Origin: an uncultured Eubacteriales bacterium
Lineage (GTDB): Bacteria > Bacillota > Clostridia > Oscillospirales > Acutalibacteraceae
Direction: 5' to 3'
Assembly (NCBI GenBank): GCA_900315785.1
Contig: ONAL01000004.1
Location: forward strand, 1-64,000
Length of the DNA stretch: 64,000 bases
The notes under the pieces are model-generated. The model had not been told where the DNA came from. It ran no database searches and saw only the letters and a list, made by a program, of their open reading frames with translations. Positions 19,601 to 26,198 of this stretch are shown piece by piece. Numbering within the stretch: position 1 is the first letter of the stretch; every line of letters begins with the position of its first letter. Both the position numbers and the translations under genes were made by a program.

Positions 19601-19880
19601 CGACAGCGTCGACACGGAGAAGCTTATCAAGTATATCAAGACAGGCACAAACGATTTTGGCAGCAAACGACATCTTGCCAAGGCAGTGATAGACAGCTCC
19701 AAATACAACAACAAGAACAGGGTAGACCAGCCGATTGTGTTCAATAACACCGAAGCGGCAAGGCACCAGGTGTTCAGGGCTTACTACTATGTAATCGATA
19801 GTGACGGCAACGTGGAACTCACAGACCCCGTTTACTTCTACCTTTACGATATCGGTAACTCGGTCAGGAACGCAGGTTAA
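13281..19880 (+). CDS. Giant surface protein, 3' part (2199 aa from first ATG)
   Basis: This is the continuation of the same protein in another frame; homologous sequence (TFDEVSSTSGVCEKATLRF) is already readable from about 12936, so ATG 13281 is only the first internal Met and has no ribosome site. It holds the rest of module 2, all of module 3 (13614-14540) and then about 1750 residues of Ig-like or InlB-B-like beta repeats (for example YNVEKVVITDGGTGTY, FEATAPEGYEVIGVEAEI). No membrane anchor or sorting signal is seen at the end (NSVRNAG). Joined with the 5' part the protein would be near 3680 residues. Next comes a 51-residue peptide gene 14 bp downstream with a strong ribosome site. Function is inferred as adhesion only. 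Confidence 0.7.
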   Translation: MLVENLQSWQGFYIQPSTARGYVVSSDGIDQKSYNRLGSDNTWDGYMSSDTKTYVEGSGYLVRYHAEYKSGMSVDSADINSHMGAQRVEIKVYYEETDDLYSSVNYTPSGSFKPNTVFKGSIQYDADGVVSGTDGASMSAAVYNDKSAHPKYLTMEVGGGNDNYAEIDGSVFREANLVYTLTNPNTNVPLLKFRIYRGKVEPVDNYSQETFNQYIESASVEGYKTDTNSGLREKATVKFKIPSDGLSISYTDETPYLPLTVRQYVLDSEGNATAAGESFTVDVNKYYTGNADFGKKKYFANDNTITDSYGLNSALESGFVNNYTVTGASDTHYMVLINYYSGINVAPNAPEGYALATIQGNAFNPSGEEITNNYHKQEWTVVPNEYDNNGYRITHSSSSCAYLRGATLEVDVYYQPTTTLTVKQQMDGHLENSTLATVTITNTNTAAPVSPYKAYTDPDSSKFADKVTLTDTNANVTDTDTNVTGALFRTSKLGVNKGTKPQIKIEPKGARNVSSVTILKKNGNEYEAVPDTAYTVEGSGGVNAFITYTFNNNINIGDDYLVNIVYGTEKTLTVKTVMLDINNTEDEVDSQEDFDKCKATVTVSGKLYDTDGKETSKKPFIDKSVAPNEIIDSFTVTSAKKTVTGQTNTNVTINTSIGEGSQYVIANVKAVKDNGSDLHLVVPGTKKYKDKDVTTYENCTMPSLTSTDNVTVIVYLAKAAKVKVNVYNIRDNVNEIHNGVPSELGANAYVNVNVTSNSINQKAIITKEDEGGYYTGDFDITFDPHSREVSVLQGSRLNIFAQLPGSGQYVVKKVLSNGTGYKNITVNNVSFVNDNLRETLSTGSETISAEKTYELDIYIEKAKSIFTRAVNNMGNDVISSTSGYVIINGTHSETGGIPFTKISPIPYSEQKADTYNGVTGSTYDYTTEAKCVRGTDVSFDVTPQDQYGIKSVSVKKGATKESATDVSFSASSANSSGTVTYTINEDMPYYSNLYIDVEFAILETATVTVDVQYSDDFVHYKNLFDPDEGLSTMTAYVSSSAYATPVQTFKNLQTNKTAFREEDITYSFADYPEYKYEVAAGNQFTINSTVFKDGKWYVPVEGECYIYDNDNQSILERLGNISVTSMSMTRTVRSGQHLTYRYRLVPVSTIGVTGVDNNCYNNDPEGVHQDTSGYATINAHFTNGSNYNPEIKHAMRVWPSGGWTNSYSFGYNGEIVAGSVIDSVVVDYDNLVSPGEINSVKLYEFDKGQISDFSVTNGYPEIKTAINDNHFSRCWELQAGSGEKKYTYSHTGGITTDREKSYRVVIDYDLITVHSSKGGNGSGYIQPYLFYVDNPNAIDLTTASDSQYERLTGTNRYDKSIKNKSYAYYVLVSDLSREDMPLTSATFKDYLPYTDVSILDELNASYTTRTTAGGITKYYYYYKINPSDSKPIDNSMYFYVGVNRKTETAPPTEGNLDCNITVEQWNRDTYDGNYVAASNQSAVFSVPAGKVLKKNSKAGEEANPITINTASGYMYSEKKTVLTINPTPAEGYNVEKVVITDGGTGTYHPNSEGVINHTLYASEVTIKIYYSRPLIRISSTNEGNKGKAVVEVVNTTTESSETILTENTFTNGTFVTKNNDAKVIIKPLQYESEGAVQKYYKVASIRIGDAFNNTVTAYTDQSGDVENDEYTITKNSDDSEYVLTLNSIQKDKYIFIQLVGDQRILSSNLQVNQKIRFAGTNEFVECADGYFGTVKTKGVLDGNDTPLNFDGTDYSEYSFNDKASVEGTVLYNTALSFEATAPEGYEVIGVEAEINGESIIVNESDGKYSLSNNAPDSGTTVVNVKYGIRQTPFTLNYKYYSREWNADDSNYEGSSGKTIGSGTTPDKTYTVNVSLTDAQIEEGKPVKKVLVDNAPAVDDLYKDCKWIISDSSVEYNGSEVTISATQPAKTFFVKFFKNSGDTTEFKQVTSVRLNQFAKDANNQFITADEELSGSKFAYWLVRKSGTDKEVTKCYSRQFNYRVTDNYDVIAYYGDTAKAISISDAVYSREQTNDGNGNSTDRLYADFILSYMETNGKLFNSSIASAEGVETLNGYSSGLVVEYDDDIKLVKDDAAGATLQDNEKVVFTDSVDTEKLIKYIKTGTNDFGSKRHLAKAVIDSSKYNNKNRVDQPIVFNNTEAARHQVFRAYYYVIDSDGNVELTDPVYFYLYDIGNSVRNAG
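13614..14540 (+). repeat. Surface-protein module 3
   Basis: Third copy: FKPNTVFKGS, NLVYTL, KFRIYRGKVEPV, QETFNQYI, YLPLTVRQYV, ending LEVDVYYQPTTTL. Confidence 0.65.
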
Positions 19881-19894
19881 AGGAGGCGGCAAAA

Positions 19895-20050
19895 ATGAAA
19901 AAACAGTATTCAAAACCACAGATAACTTCATATGAGCTCGCCCGTACCGATGTGCTGATGACCAGCACCGAGATTCCACCCGCCGAGCCCAACACCACAC
20001 CCGAAAGCCAGATTCAGCACAATTTCCTGTTAGAGCTATTTTTCCTGTAA
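19895..20050 (+). CDS. 51-aa peptide of a small family with 25372-25548
   Basis: A short gene starting with ATG 19895, 8 bases after an AAAGGAGG site, 14 bp behind the giant surface gene. The product begins MKKQYSKPQITSYELARTDV, continues LMTSTEIPPAEP, and ends in a hydrophobic LLELFFL. A second gene at 25372 encodes the same layout (KP-x-I, a hydrophobic/acidic turn, then DVLM-x-S-x-E-x-x-P). The shared Lys-Pro start, invariant DVLM and pro-rich middle suggest a real family. No signal peptide or Cys. I do not recognise a function; a chaperone, tag or modified-peptide precursor linked to surface proteins is possible. Confidence 0.7.
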   Translation: MKKQYSKPQITSYELARTDVLMTSTEIPPAEPNTTPESQIQHNFLLELFFL

Positions 20051-20057
20051 GTGTGAT

Positions 20058-21200
20058 ATGATGAATTTATTTCGAAAACCCGCAGCTTTACTTTTATCGG
20101 TTCTGCTGATTGCCGCAGCAACTGTTACGGCAATCGCAGAGACCTACGGCGACGGAAGCTTCGAGTTTGAAAAAACAGACAAGAACAACGGAATAATCGT
20201 GAGCTGCTCGCTCTCTGACGAGGACATCACCGTTCCCGAATTTGTGCTCGGCTACCCGATTGCGGGTATCGGCGACTACGCCTTTATGAGCCTTCCAGGC
20301 CTCAGAACGGTAACAATGCCCGAGGCGGTCGTTTCAATCGGCGAATACGCTTTTGCCGAAAATCCTAACCTCGTGAGCGTCAGGATTCCCAGAGCTTGCA
20401 ACTCAATCTCCGACAACGCTTTTGCGAATTCGCAGAATGTGACAATCATCGGTTATGCGGATTCATTTGCCAAAACCTACGCGGAGACTAACGGTCTCAG
20501 GTTCGAAGCGGCGGAGCCGACACCTCAGCCCACAACAGAAAAGCTGACAGAACAGGTCACAACCGAGCCCGTAACGGAAAAGCCTACGGAACAGGTCACA
20601 ACCGAACCCGTAACGGAAAAACCTACGGAACAGGTCACGACCGTGCCCGTCACCGAGAAACCGACGGAAGAGGTCACAACCGAACCGACAACAGGCAAGA
20701 TGAACGAGCCGCCGCTTCCCACGGCAAAGCTTTCCAAATCTTCCTTAAAGCTCAAATCGGGTGCCGCAGTGACTGTCAAGGTAAGGGACGGCGAAGCCAG
20801 GAGCTGGAAGTCCTCAAACCCGAAGGTCGCAGCCGTCAAAAACGGCAAGGTCACAGCTCTCAGAAAGGGCTCGGCAAAAATCATCGTATCCCTCACAAAC
20901 GGCCTGAGACTCACCTGTAAGGTCAGCGTGACCACCTCACCGACGATAAAAATCGGCAAAAAGAAGTGGAGCAAAAGCGCCGCCTATTCCGTCAAGAAGG
21001 GCAAGACCCTGACGGTCTCAATCACAGGCAAGGCAAAGACGGTCAACAACATCTACAGAACCACCGATAAAAAGCTTGCGAAAATCACCTCAAAGCCCTC
21101 CGCTTCAAAGGCGGTTATCAAGGCTTACAAAAAGGGAAAGGCGACAGTCACCCTGACCGTCAACGGCGTTTCGTTCGGAATCAAGCTGAAAATATCATAA
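20058..21200 (+). CDS. Secreted leucine-rich (BspA-like) and BIG2 protein
   Basis: A 380-residue exported protein, 7 bp after the 51-aa gene and probably in the same transcript. Order of parts: signal peptide (MMNLFRKPAALLLSVLLIAA, cut after ATAIAE-like site), two to three BspA-type leucine-rich units (GIGDYAFMSLPGLRTVTMPEA, SIGEYAFAENPNLVSVRIP), four 13-residue Thr/Pro/Glu repeats (20538-20693), and a C-terminal BIG2-like Ig domain (SWKSSNPKVAAVKNGKVTAL) with a second Lys-rich beta unit. No sorting signal. BspA-like repeats are typical of host- or bacteria-binding surface proteins; that role is inferred. The first of two adjacent ATG codons is used; neither has a strong ribosome site, which suggests translational coupling. 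Confidence 0.82.
   Translation: MMNLFRKPAALLLSVLLIAAATVTAIAETYGDGSFEFEKTDKNNGIIVSCSLSDEDITVPEFVLGYPIAGIGDYAFMSLPGLRTVTMPEAVVSIGEYAFAENPNLVSVRIPRACNSISDNAFANSQNVTIIGYADSFAKTYAETNGLRFEAAEPTPQPTTEKLTEQVTTEPVTEKPTEQVTTEPVTEKPTEQVTTVPVTEKPTEEVTTEPTTGKMNEPPLPTAKLSKSSLKLKSGAAVTVKVRDGEARSWKSSNPKVAAVKNGKVTALRKGSAKIIVSLTNGLRLTCKVSVTTSPTIKIGKKKWSKSAAYSVKKGKTLTVSITGKAKTVNNIYRTTDKKLAKITSKPSASKAVIKAYKKGKATVTLTVNGVSFGIKLKIS
20538..20693 (+). repeat. Four 39-bp in-frame repeats (Thr/Pro/Glu linker)
   Basis: Four copies of a 13-codon unit (EKPTEQVTTEPVT with small changes) link the leucine-rich and BIG2 parts. Confidence 0.85.
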
Positions 21201-21202
21201 TC

Positions 21203-21228
21203 AAAGCCCCTCAGCCGAGGGGCTTTTT
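21203..21228 (+). terminator. Terminator of the leucine-rich protein gene
   Basis: AAAGCCCCTC / GAGGGGCTTT with loop AGCC and a T-run. Confidence 0.88.
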
Positions 21229-21303
21229 GCTGCGTGCTTTGGCGTTTTGCCTAAATGTGTAAGTGATATTTCGCTGTTTTGTCAATGGAATAGCACATCG
21301 TGA

Positions 21304-21314
21304 AATGGTATAAT
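21304..21314 (+). promoter_or_regulatory. Extended -10 promoter of the next leucine-rich gene
   Basis: TGGTATAAT (-10 at 21309-21314) 44 bp before the start codon; no convincing -35. Confidence 0.5.
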
Positions 21315-21357
21315 GATATGTACAAACGTATCCCTTTGGGATAAGGAGGAATTTTCA

Positions 21358-22427
21358 ATGAAAAAACAATAAGACTTTTGAGCGCGGTGCTTGCGGTACT
21401 TGTGCTTATGTCCGTGGTTTCGGGACTGAGTGTCTCGGCGGCAGTCGTAAAGGGCACCAGCGGAAGCGTTAAATGGAAGCTCAACACCTCGACCGGAAAT
21501 ATGATTATCTGGGGCAAGGGCGCAATCAACGATTTTGAATATCCGTCCGACGTGCCGTATCACAAGTATGTCGGTAAAATCAAGAAGGTTGAAATCAGAG
21601 ACGGCGTAACGGAAATCGGCTTCCACGCGTTCGCAAACTGCAACCACCTCACAAGCGTGAAGATTCCCGCAAGCGTATACCGCATCGGCTCCGACGCTTT
21701 TGAGAATTGCCGTTCTCTCACAAGCGTTGTGATTCCGAGTCGGGTCACAACAATTGAGGATTATCTTTTTGCGGGCTGCACAAGGCTCAAGGCGGTTTAT
21801 ATCCCCGCTTCCGCCACATCAATCAGCAAGTACTCGTTTATGACCGTTATCAAGAACGATAACTACGGCTTTGACAAAAACTTCACGGTTGTTACCAAGA
21901 AGGGCTCCGCGGCTGATAAGGCAGCAAAGAAAAACGTCAAGGTCAGCTACGCAACACTTTCCGCCGAGAAGGCAACTCTCAAGGCGGGCGGCACAAAGGC
22001 GTTGACCCTCTCGGGCGCGACAGCTTCGGGCTGGCTCAGCCAGACAACCTCCGTAGCAAGAATCAAGGACGGCACGGTAACGGGTCTCAGAAAGGGCACG
22101 GCTGTTGTCGGCGCAAAGCTTGCTAACGGCGCGGTTGTTACCTGCAACATCACCGTAAGCAACAATCCGTCGTTAAAAATCAACGGCGCGGCTTTTGACG
22201 CTTCCAAGACCTACGCTGTCAAAAAGGGCTCGTCCCTCTCCGTCAGCATTTCGGGCAAGGCGGCTTCCGTCAACAATTCCTACAGCACCACCGACAAGAA
22301 CGTAGCGGCTGTTACCTCGGGCAGAGCCGCAAGCAAGGTCAGCATCGCTGGTTTCAAGGCTGGCTCAGCTATAGTCACAATCAAAGTAAACGGCGTAGCC
22401 TTCAAGGTAAAGGTTAAGGTAAAATAA
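21358..22427 (+). CDS. Secreted leucine-rich + BIG2 protein with a frameshift at codon 2-4
   Basis: ATG 21358 has an AAGGAGGAA site but reads M-K-K-Q-stop. One more A in the A6 run (21361-21366) would give MKKTIRLLSAVLAVLVL, a perfect signal peptide that runs straight into the open frame (first available start in that frame is TTG 21378). The rest is intact: SVKWKLNTSTGNMIIWGKG, BspA-like leucine-rich units (IGFHAFANCNHLTSVKIP, IGSDAFENCRSLTSVVIP), then a BIG2-like domain (TTSVARIKDGTVTGLRKG) and a Lys-rich beta unit. It is a close structural relative of the gene at 20058 without the Thr/Pro linker. Expression may depend on slippage at the A-run, or the base may be missing by assembly error. 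Confidence 0.75.
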
Positions 22428-22440
22428 GCTTCACGATTTT

Positions 22441-22470
22441 CCCCTCTGATGCGTGTCAGAGGGGATTTTT
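22441..22470 (+). terminator. Terminator of the second leucine-rich gene
   Basis: CCCCTCTGA / TCAGAGGGG with a T-run on the plus strand. Confidence 0.88.
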
Positions 22471-22477
22471 GCGCGGG

Positions 22478-22506
22478 AAAAAGGCAGGAACGATAACGCT
22501 CCTGCC
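22478..22506 (-). terminator. Terminator of the histidine kinase gene
   Basis: On the minus strand GGCAGGA / TCCTGCC followed by TTTTT. Confidence 0.8.
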
Positions 22507-22521
22507 ATACTTATGTCTGTT

Positions 22522-23790
22522 TTAATATTTGTCGGGGATAAATATACTCACAGTTGTTCCGCCGTTTTTGCCCGACTTTATTGTCAGTGTGCCCTTGCAC
22601 ATCATCGTGAGCCTTTCACGGATGTTTTTGAGCGCTATATGCGGCTCGTCGTTGTCGTCTTCACCGAAACCCGGACCCGTGTCCCTGACGGTGATTTTGC
22701 TTCCGTGGTCGGTTTTGCGCGTGGCGATGTAGATGTGCGTCGGGTCAAGCTCGGGTCTTACACAGTGCTTTACCGCGTTTTCGACAATCGGCTACAGTGT
22801 CAGCGGCGGAAGCTTGAACGCCGTGTGCGGAGTGTCAAACTCCACGAACATCTCGCCCTCAAATCTGATTTGCTCCACGGCGAGGTACGCGCGCGTGTGT
22901 TCCAGCTCCTCCGTGAACGGGATTGTGCCGTCCTTCGCAATCGCCGAAAAGTTCTTGCGCAGATAATTCGTGAAGTCCAGCGTAACCTGCTGAGCGGTTT
23001 TCGGGTCCTGCTCGCAAAGGTAATAGATACTCGTCATTGTGTTGTAGATGAAATGCGGCCTCATCTGCAATACGGAAATGCTCGCGCGCTGCTGCGCGAT
23101 TTTTTCTTTCTGCTGAATGTGTCTGCCAATCTGCTCGCTCTGGATTACGACCATCAGGTACAGCGCGCCGAGCGCAGACCCCAGCACAATGAACATAATT
23201 CCGTATACAAAAATCTGAACGACCATACAAATCATCGGAGCGAGTATGAACACCGAGAACGCGACTACCTGCTTCCTTTCGAGCTTCTTTCGCTTTATGA
23301 ACAGCCATACAAGGTTCACAACCATAATCAGCACCGCTGGAATAAGCAGTACAAAGTAGTAGGGACCGCGCATATACACGTTATCTGGTGTGATGTAGTA
23401 GATGAACGTCGTGAACTGCGTCACAACGAGCAGAGCGCAGTAAATAACGAACAGCGGCAGACCCGTGAAGAAGAGAGGGCTTCGCTTGTAGTTTTCGCCG
23501 CAGTTGTGAATAAGCATCAGCGTGAGAATAAGCATAGCCCCCGACGAGGTCAGCGACTCAAGAAAAATCGCAAGCTGAGACGCCCACGCGGGACCTGTTA
23601 TCTCAAGCGAAACCGACGACCAAAGGTTGCACGAGATGTAGACCGTGAGAATCGCAAAGAGCACTATGAACAGCTTCTTTGACCATTTTTGGATTGTATT
23701 GTTTACGACGGTGAGCAGAAGTCCGATTATAACGGTTATCAGCGCGGCGGAATCAAGCGAAAGGTTTACAAGAGTCATTATATCGACCAT
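22522..23790 (-). pseudogene. LytS/YehU-type sensor histidine kinase interrupted by an in-frame TAG
   Basis: The full reading frame is 422 codons with one internal TAG (complement of 22792-22794, codon 333). It has about six N-terminal membrane helices, a coiled linker, the His_kinase phospho-acceptor motif with His246 (MRPHFIYNTM), and, after the stop, the ATP-binding parts: PIVENAVKH and DTGPGF. The TAG stands where relatives have Gln in LTLQPIVENA, so a single C-to-T change (CAG to TAG) explains it. The shortened 332-residue product keeps the sensor and His but cannot bind ATP. The gene starts in a TAATG overlap with the upstream regulator gene, so translation is coupled. Amber readthrough is possible but unproven. 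Confidence 0.8.
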
Positions 23791-24383
23791 TACTTCAACC
23801 CCCTTACGGGATATATGAGCAGTCTGAGCTGAGCCTCGACCTTTTTATCGGACAGCGGCTTCATCAGATATCCGCACGCTCCCGTCTCCCAGGCGTCGAG
23901 GGAATAATCCATATACGCTGTCAGGAAAACGATATTCATTCTCGGGTTGACTTTCAGCAGCTTGCGGCAGAGCTCGAGCCCTGTCTCGCTCCGAAGCTCG
24001 ATATCAAGGAATGCCAGCGCGACCTTGTGCGTCATAGCATATTGCAGCGCTTCGGAAGCCTTCGTGAATCCGACGATTTCGGCTTTCGGCATAACCCTCT
24101 TCAGAATCGGAATACCGCCCGTCAGTATAATTTTCTCATCGTCAACCATCATCACAATCGGCTTTTCCGCATTGACCGAATCGAGGAATACCTCGCTGTC
24201 AACGTTGAGCAGCTTCGCAAGCTTTGTCACGATTGTGTAGTCGGGCATACGGCGGCCGCTTTCCCAGTTCGCGACCGTGGAACGGTCAACGTACAGCAGC
24301 TCCGCAATCTGTTGTTGCGACATTCCTTTTTCTGTTCTGATTCGTCTCAGAGATTCTCCAAACGATGATTTCACATCAATCAC
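23790..24383 (-). CDS. XRE-type DNA-binding + receiver domain response regulator
   Basis: A 197-residue protein with an unusual order. Residues 8-62 are a Cro/C1-type helix-turn-helix (GMSQQQIAELLYVDRSTVANW). Residues 75-190 are a CheY-like receiver with acidic pocket Asp81/Asp82, phospho-acceptor Asp127 (ALAFLDIEL), Thr155 and Lys175 (LMKPLS). Most regulators have the receiver first. The start is GTG 24383 (the ATG at 24385 is out of frame); no clear ribosome site is seen, so the exact start is uncertain. It is the first gene of the pair with the kinase. Targets are unknown; the promoter directly upstream could be autoregulated. Confidence 0.85.
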   Translation of the reverse strand: MIDVKSSFGESLRRIRTEKGMSQQQIAELLYVDRSTVANWESGRRMPDYTIVTKLAKLLNVDSEVFLDSVNAEKPIVMMVDDEKIILTGGIPILKRVMPKAEIVGFTKASEALQYAMTHKVALAFLDIELRSETGLELCRKLLKVNPRMNIVFLTAYMDYSLDAWETGACGYLMKPLSDKKVEAQLRLLIYPVRGLK

Positions 24384-24405
24384 ATCGTAATACTATTCCA
24401 AATTA

Positions 24406-24434
24406 ATTATAATCGTTTGTTCTGTTTTAGACAA
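24406..24434 (-). promoter_or_regulatory. Promoter of the XRE-REC / kinase operon
   Basis: Minus strand TTGTCT (24434-24429), 17-bp spacer, TATAAT (24411-24406). Confidence 0.65.
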
Positions 24435-24475
24435 GATTGTGCGAATAAAAAAACGTGACAATTTGAAACATCCCC

Positions 24476-24504
24476 TTGAAATCATCACTTTAATTAGTTA
24501 AAAT
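24476..24504 (+). promoter_or_regulatory. Promoter of the zinc-ribbon membrane protein gene
   Basis: TTGAAA (24476-24481), 17-bp spacer, TAAAAT (24499-24504). A 9-bp GC-rich leader hairpin, TTGCCGCCG (24562-24570) with CGGCGGCAA (24583-24591), lies before the ribosome site. Confidence 0.55.
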
Positions 24505-24621
24505 ATCCCCGTGCTCAAGGTTGTTTAGGTCGACGACGACCGCGGGCACAGCCAAAAACAGTTGCCGCCGTCACACACTGCGCGGCGGCAATATCCCCTT
24601 ATGGATTTGGGAGGTGTTTCG

Positions 24622-25209
24622 ATGGCTCTTATTACCTGTCCTCACTGTGGACGCAGAAATGTGTCCGATTATCAGAGCGTCTGTCCCGCGTGCGGCGAAC
24701 CGCTTAGCTTTATGACTGAGAACGGCGAGCCCGTTCGACCCCGAAGGGCAGAAATAAAAACAAACAAAGAAGAGAAAAACCGCCTCAGAAACGAGCGGCT
24801 TGACGAAGCAAAGCGCGCGCTTCTGCCCGAGCTCAGACGGGAGCTCGATAGGATTGACGCGATGACTGTTCCCGACAAACCGAGCTTTTTTAAAGAGCTC
24901 GGAAGGAAAACGGCTCCTCTGCTCCTGCTTTTGCTGTCCGCGGTTCTGACTGCAGTTGTATTCTTTCTGCTGAGACCTTGGCTCGTTGTGTGTCTGATTC
25001 TGACTCTGTGTGTCCTGTGTTATGCTGTTTTCACCGCTTTCAGAAGCTACAGAAAAGAGCTCGGCGAATATTACGAAATCACCGATGATTTTGACGACTA
25101 CAAGGAAGGTCTCAAGGACGAAGTCCGTGAGAAATATCTGAAACTCGCCGAAAATATGGCAATTCACAATTCTAAAGAAACTCCAAGTTTTATCTCAAAT
25201 TGGTCATAA
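24622..25209 (+). CDS. Zinc-ribbon membrane protein of unknown function
   Basis: A 195-residue protein. It opens with a four-cysteine zinc ribbon (CPHCGRRNVSDYQSVCPACG, residues 6-25), then a Lys/Arg/Glu-rich stretch of about 60 residues, two hydrophobic helices (TAPLLLLLLSAVLTAVVFFLL and WLVVCLILTLCVLCYAVF) and a charged C-terminal tail with several Asp/Glu/Tyr. ATG 24622 is chosen from the GGGAGG site; the longer frame from 24562 has none. Such zinc-ribbon-plus-helix proteins are common and uncharacterised in Clostridia. A compact hairpin around 25218-25251 follows the gene, without a T-run. Confidence 0.75.
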   Translation: MALITCPHCGRRNVSDYQSVCPACGEPLSFMTENGEPVRPRRAEIKTNKEEKNRLRNERLDEAKRALLPELRRELDRIDAMTVPDKPSFFKELGRKTAPLLLLLLSAVLTAVVFFLLRPWLVVCLILTLCVLCYAVFTAFRSYRKELGEYYEITDDFDDYKEGLKDEVREKYLKLAENMAIHNSKETPSFISNWS

Positions 25210-25286
25210 ATATCCCTGCGCAGCCTCTCACAATCGTGAGGGGCTGTGCGCTTGTAAAAAACTTTATGCAAAATTCTTACATTTTG

Positions 25287-25315
25287 TTGACAAAGTGCAA
25301 TTTTTGCGTTACAAT
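25287..25315 (+). promoter_or_regulatory. Promoter of the 58-aa peptide gene
   Basis: TTGACA (25287-25292), 17-bp spacer, TACAAT (25310-25315): close to consensus, so the small gene should be well expressed. Confidence 0.75.
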
Positions 25316-25371
25316 ATGTCTAACTAGTTTGCTTAATATAGGGTACCATCATCGTGAAAGGAGGATTCTGA

Positions 25372-25548
25372 TTGAAATCTGAATATTTTAAACCATTGAT
25401 TTCGGTTGAAATCCTCGAGCGCGCAGATGTGCTGATGTCCTCGGGCGAGGTTGTTCCCGTTGAAACAACGCAGCCCAAGGGAGCTGAGCTGGAGAACAGC
25501 TACCGCGACATTACTTCGTTCTTCTTAAGCGGAAAATGGTTTGACTAA
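25372..25548 (+). CDS. 58-aa peptide of a small family with 19895-20050
   Basis: A short gene with its own strong promoter, a GAAAGGAGG site at 25356-25364, a TTG start at 25372 and its own terminator, so it is very likely real. The product begins MKSEYFKPLISVEILERADV, continues LMSSGEVVPVETTQP and ends TSFFLSGKWFD. It shares with the 51-aa product at 19895 the Tyr-x-Lys-Pro-x-Ile start, DVLM-x-S-x-E-x-x-P core and an aromatic/hydrophobic tail. No signal peptide, Cys or known motif. It is not beside a surface-protein gene here, so the family is not simply a C-terminal leftover of one. Function unknown. Confidence 0.72.
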   Translation: MKSEYFKPLISVEILERADVLMSSGEVVPVETTQPKGAELENSYRDITSFFLSGKWFD

Positions 25549-25553
25549 AACAA

Positions 25554-25585
25554 ACGCGTCCTGATTTTCAGGACGCGTATTTTGT
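25554..25585. terminator. Terminator between the peptide gene and the acetyltransferase
   Basis: Perfect 11-bp stem ACGCGTCCTGA / TCAGGACGCGT; T-rich tail on the plus strand. Confidence 0.82.
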
Positions 25586-25588
25586 TAT

Positions 25589-26137
25589 TTAATCGAGCGC
25601 AAGGCTCATAAGCACGAGCTCCTGGTAGCCCGTAAGCCGTGATTTGAAGCCCTTTGGGTTTCGTCCGTACTCTACAAAGCCGACGCTTTTGTACAGTCTC
25701 AGGGCAACCTCGTTGTCGGCGACTGCCTGCAGCTCCATCTGGCTGTAGCCCGCTTGCTTCGCAAGCTCAATCAGCGCTTTCGTGAGCGCCTTTCCTATGC
25801 CAAGCCCCTGAAAGTCCTCATCAACGCTTATGCCGAAGTCGCAGCGGTGCCTTAACTTGTACTGGTTTCCGAGGGATTCAATTCCCGCGGTGCCGACGAG
25901 TCTGTCGCCGATGAAGGCGAGGATTTCAGCCTCGTTTTCGCTCTCTTCTTTCTTCCTGAGATATTCGCCCTGTTCCTCCGCCGTGTAATTGATTTCGTCG
26001 GGGTAGGTCAGCAGCCAGTCCGTCTGTCTGTGCGTCAGGATAAAGTTTTCGAGCGACTTTTCTTTGTCGTCCTGTGTGCCGTTTCTGAGCACGCAGGTTC
26101 TGCCGTCCTTAAGAATAATGGTCTTGTTGTATTTCAT
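25589..26137 (-). CDS. GNAT-family N-acetyltransferase
   Basis: A 182-residue acetyl-CoA-dependent acetyltransferase. The acetyl-CoA pyrophosphate loop QGLGIGKAL (near residues 111-119) and the following helix, then the motif-B region LQAVADNEVALRLYKSVGFVEYG, are typical. Length is usual for the group. It is single, with its own promoter and a shared terminator downstream. The acceptor could be a protein N-terminus, a polyamine or an antibiotic; the sequence does not decide. It belongs to the broad RimI/SpeG-like type. Confidence 0.88.
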   Translation of the reverse strand: MKYNKTIILKDGRTCVLRNGTQDDKEKSLENFILTHRQTDWLLTYPDEINYTAEEQGEYLRKKEESENEAEILAFIGDRLVGTAGIESLGNQYKLRHRCDFGISVDEDFQGLGIGKALTKALIELAKQAGYSQMELQAVADNEVALRLYKSVGFVEYGRNPKGFKSRLTGYQELVLMSLALD

Positions 26138-26169
26138 AGCGTATTCCGTCCTGTCGGTTTTCTACTGAT

Positions 26170-26198
26170 AAATTATCACCGAAAGGTGAGTATGTCAA
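26170..26198 (-). promoter_or_regulatory. Promoter of the acetyltransferase gene
   Basis: Minus strand TTGACA (26198-26193), 17-bp spacer, TAATTT (26175-26170) with TG in the extended position. Confidence 0.6.

Noticed and set aside
20538..20693. Tandem 39-bp repeats as a CRISPR array
   Set aside because: In-frame coding repeats with no unique spacers.
22792..22794. TAG read as glutamine (recoded genetic code)
   Set aside because: TAG ends the AraC gene at 8813-8815, and no phage-like code signs are seen; a point mutation is simpler.
22453..23682. 409-codon plus-strand open frame opposite the histidine kinase
   Set aside because: His/Arg-rich without any domain; the minus strand encodes a clear kinase in the same place.
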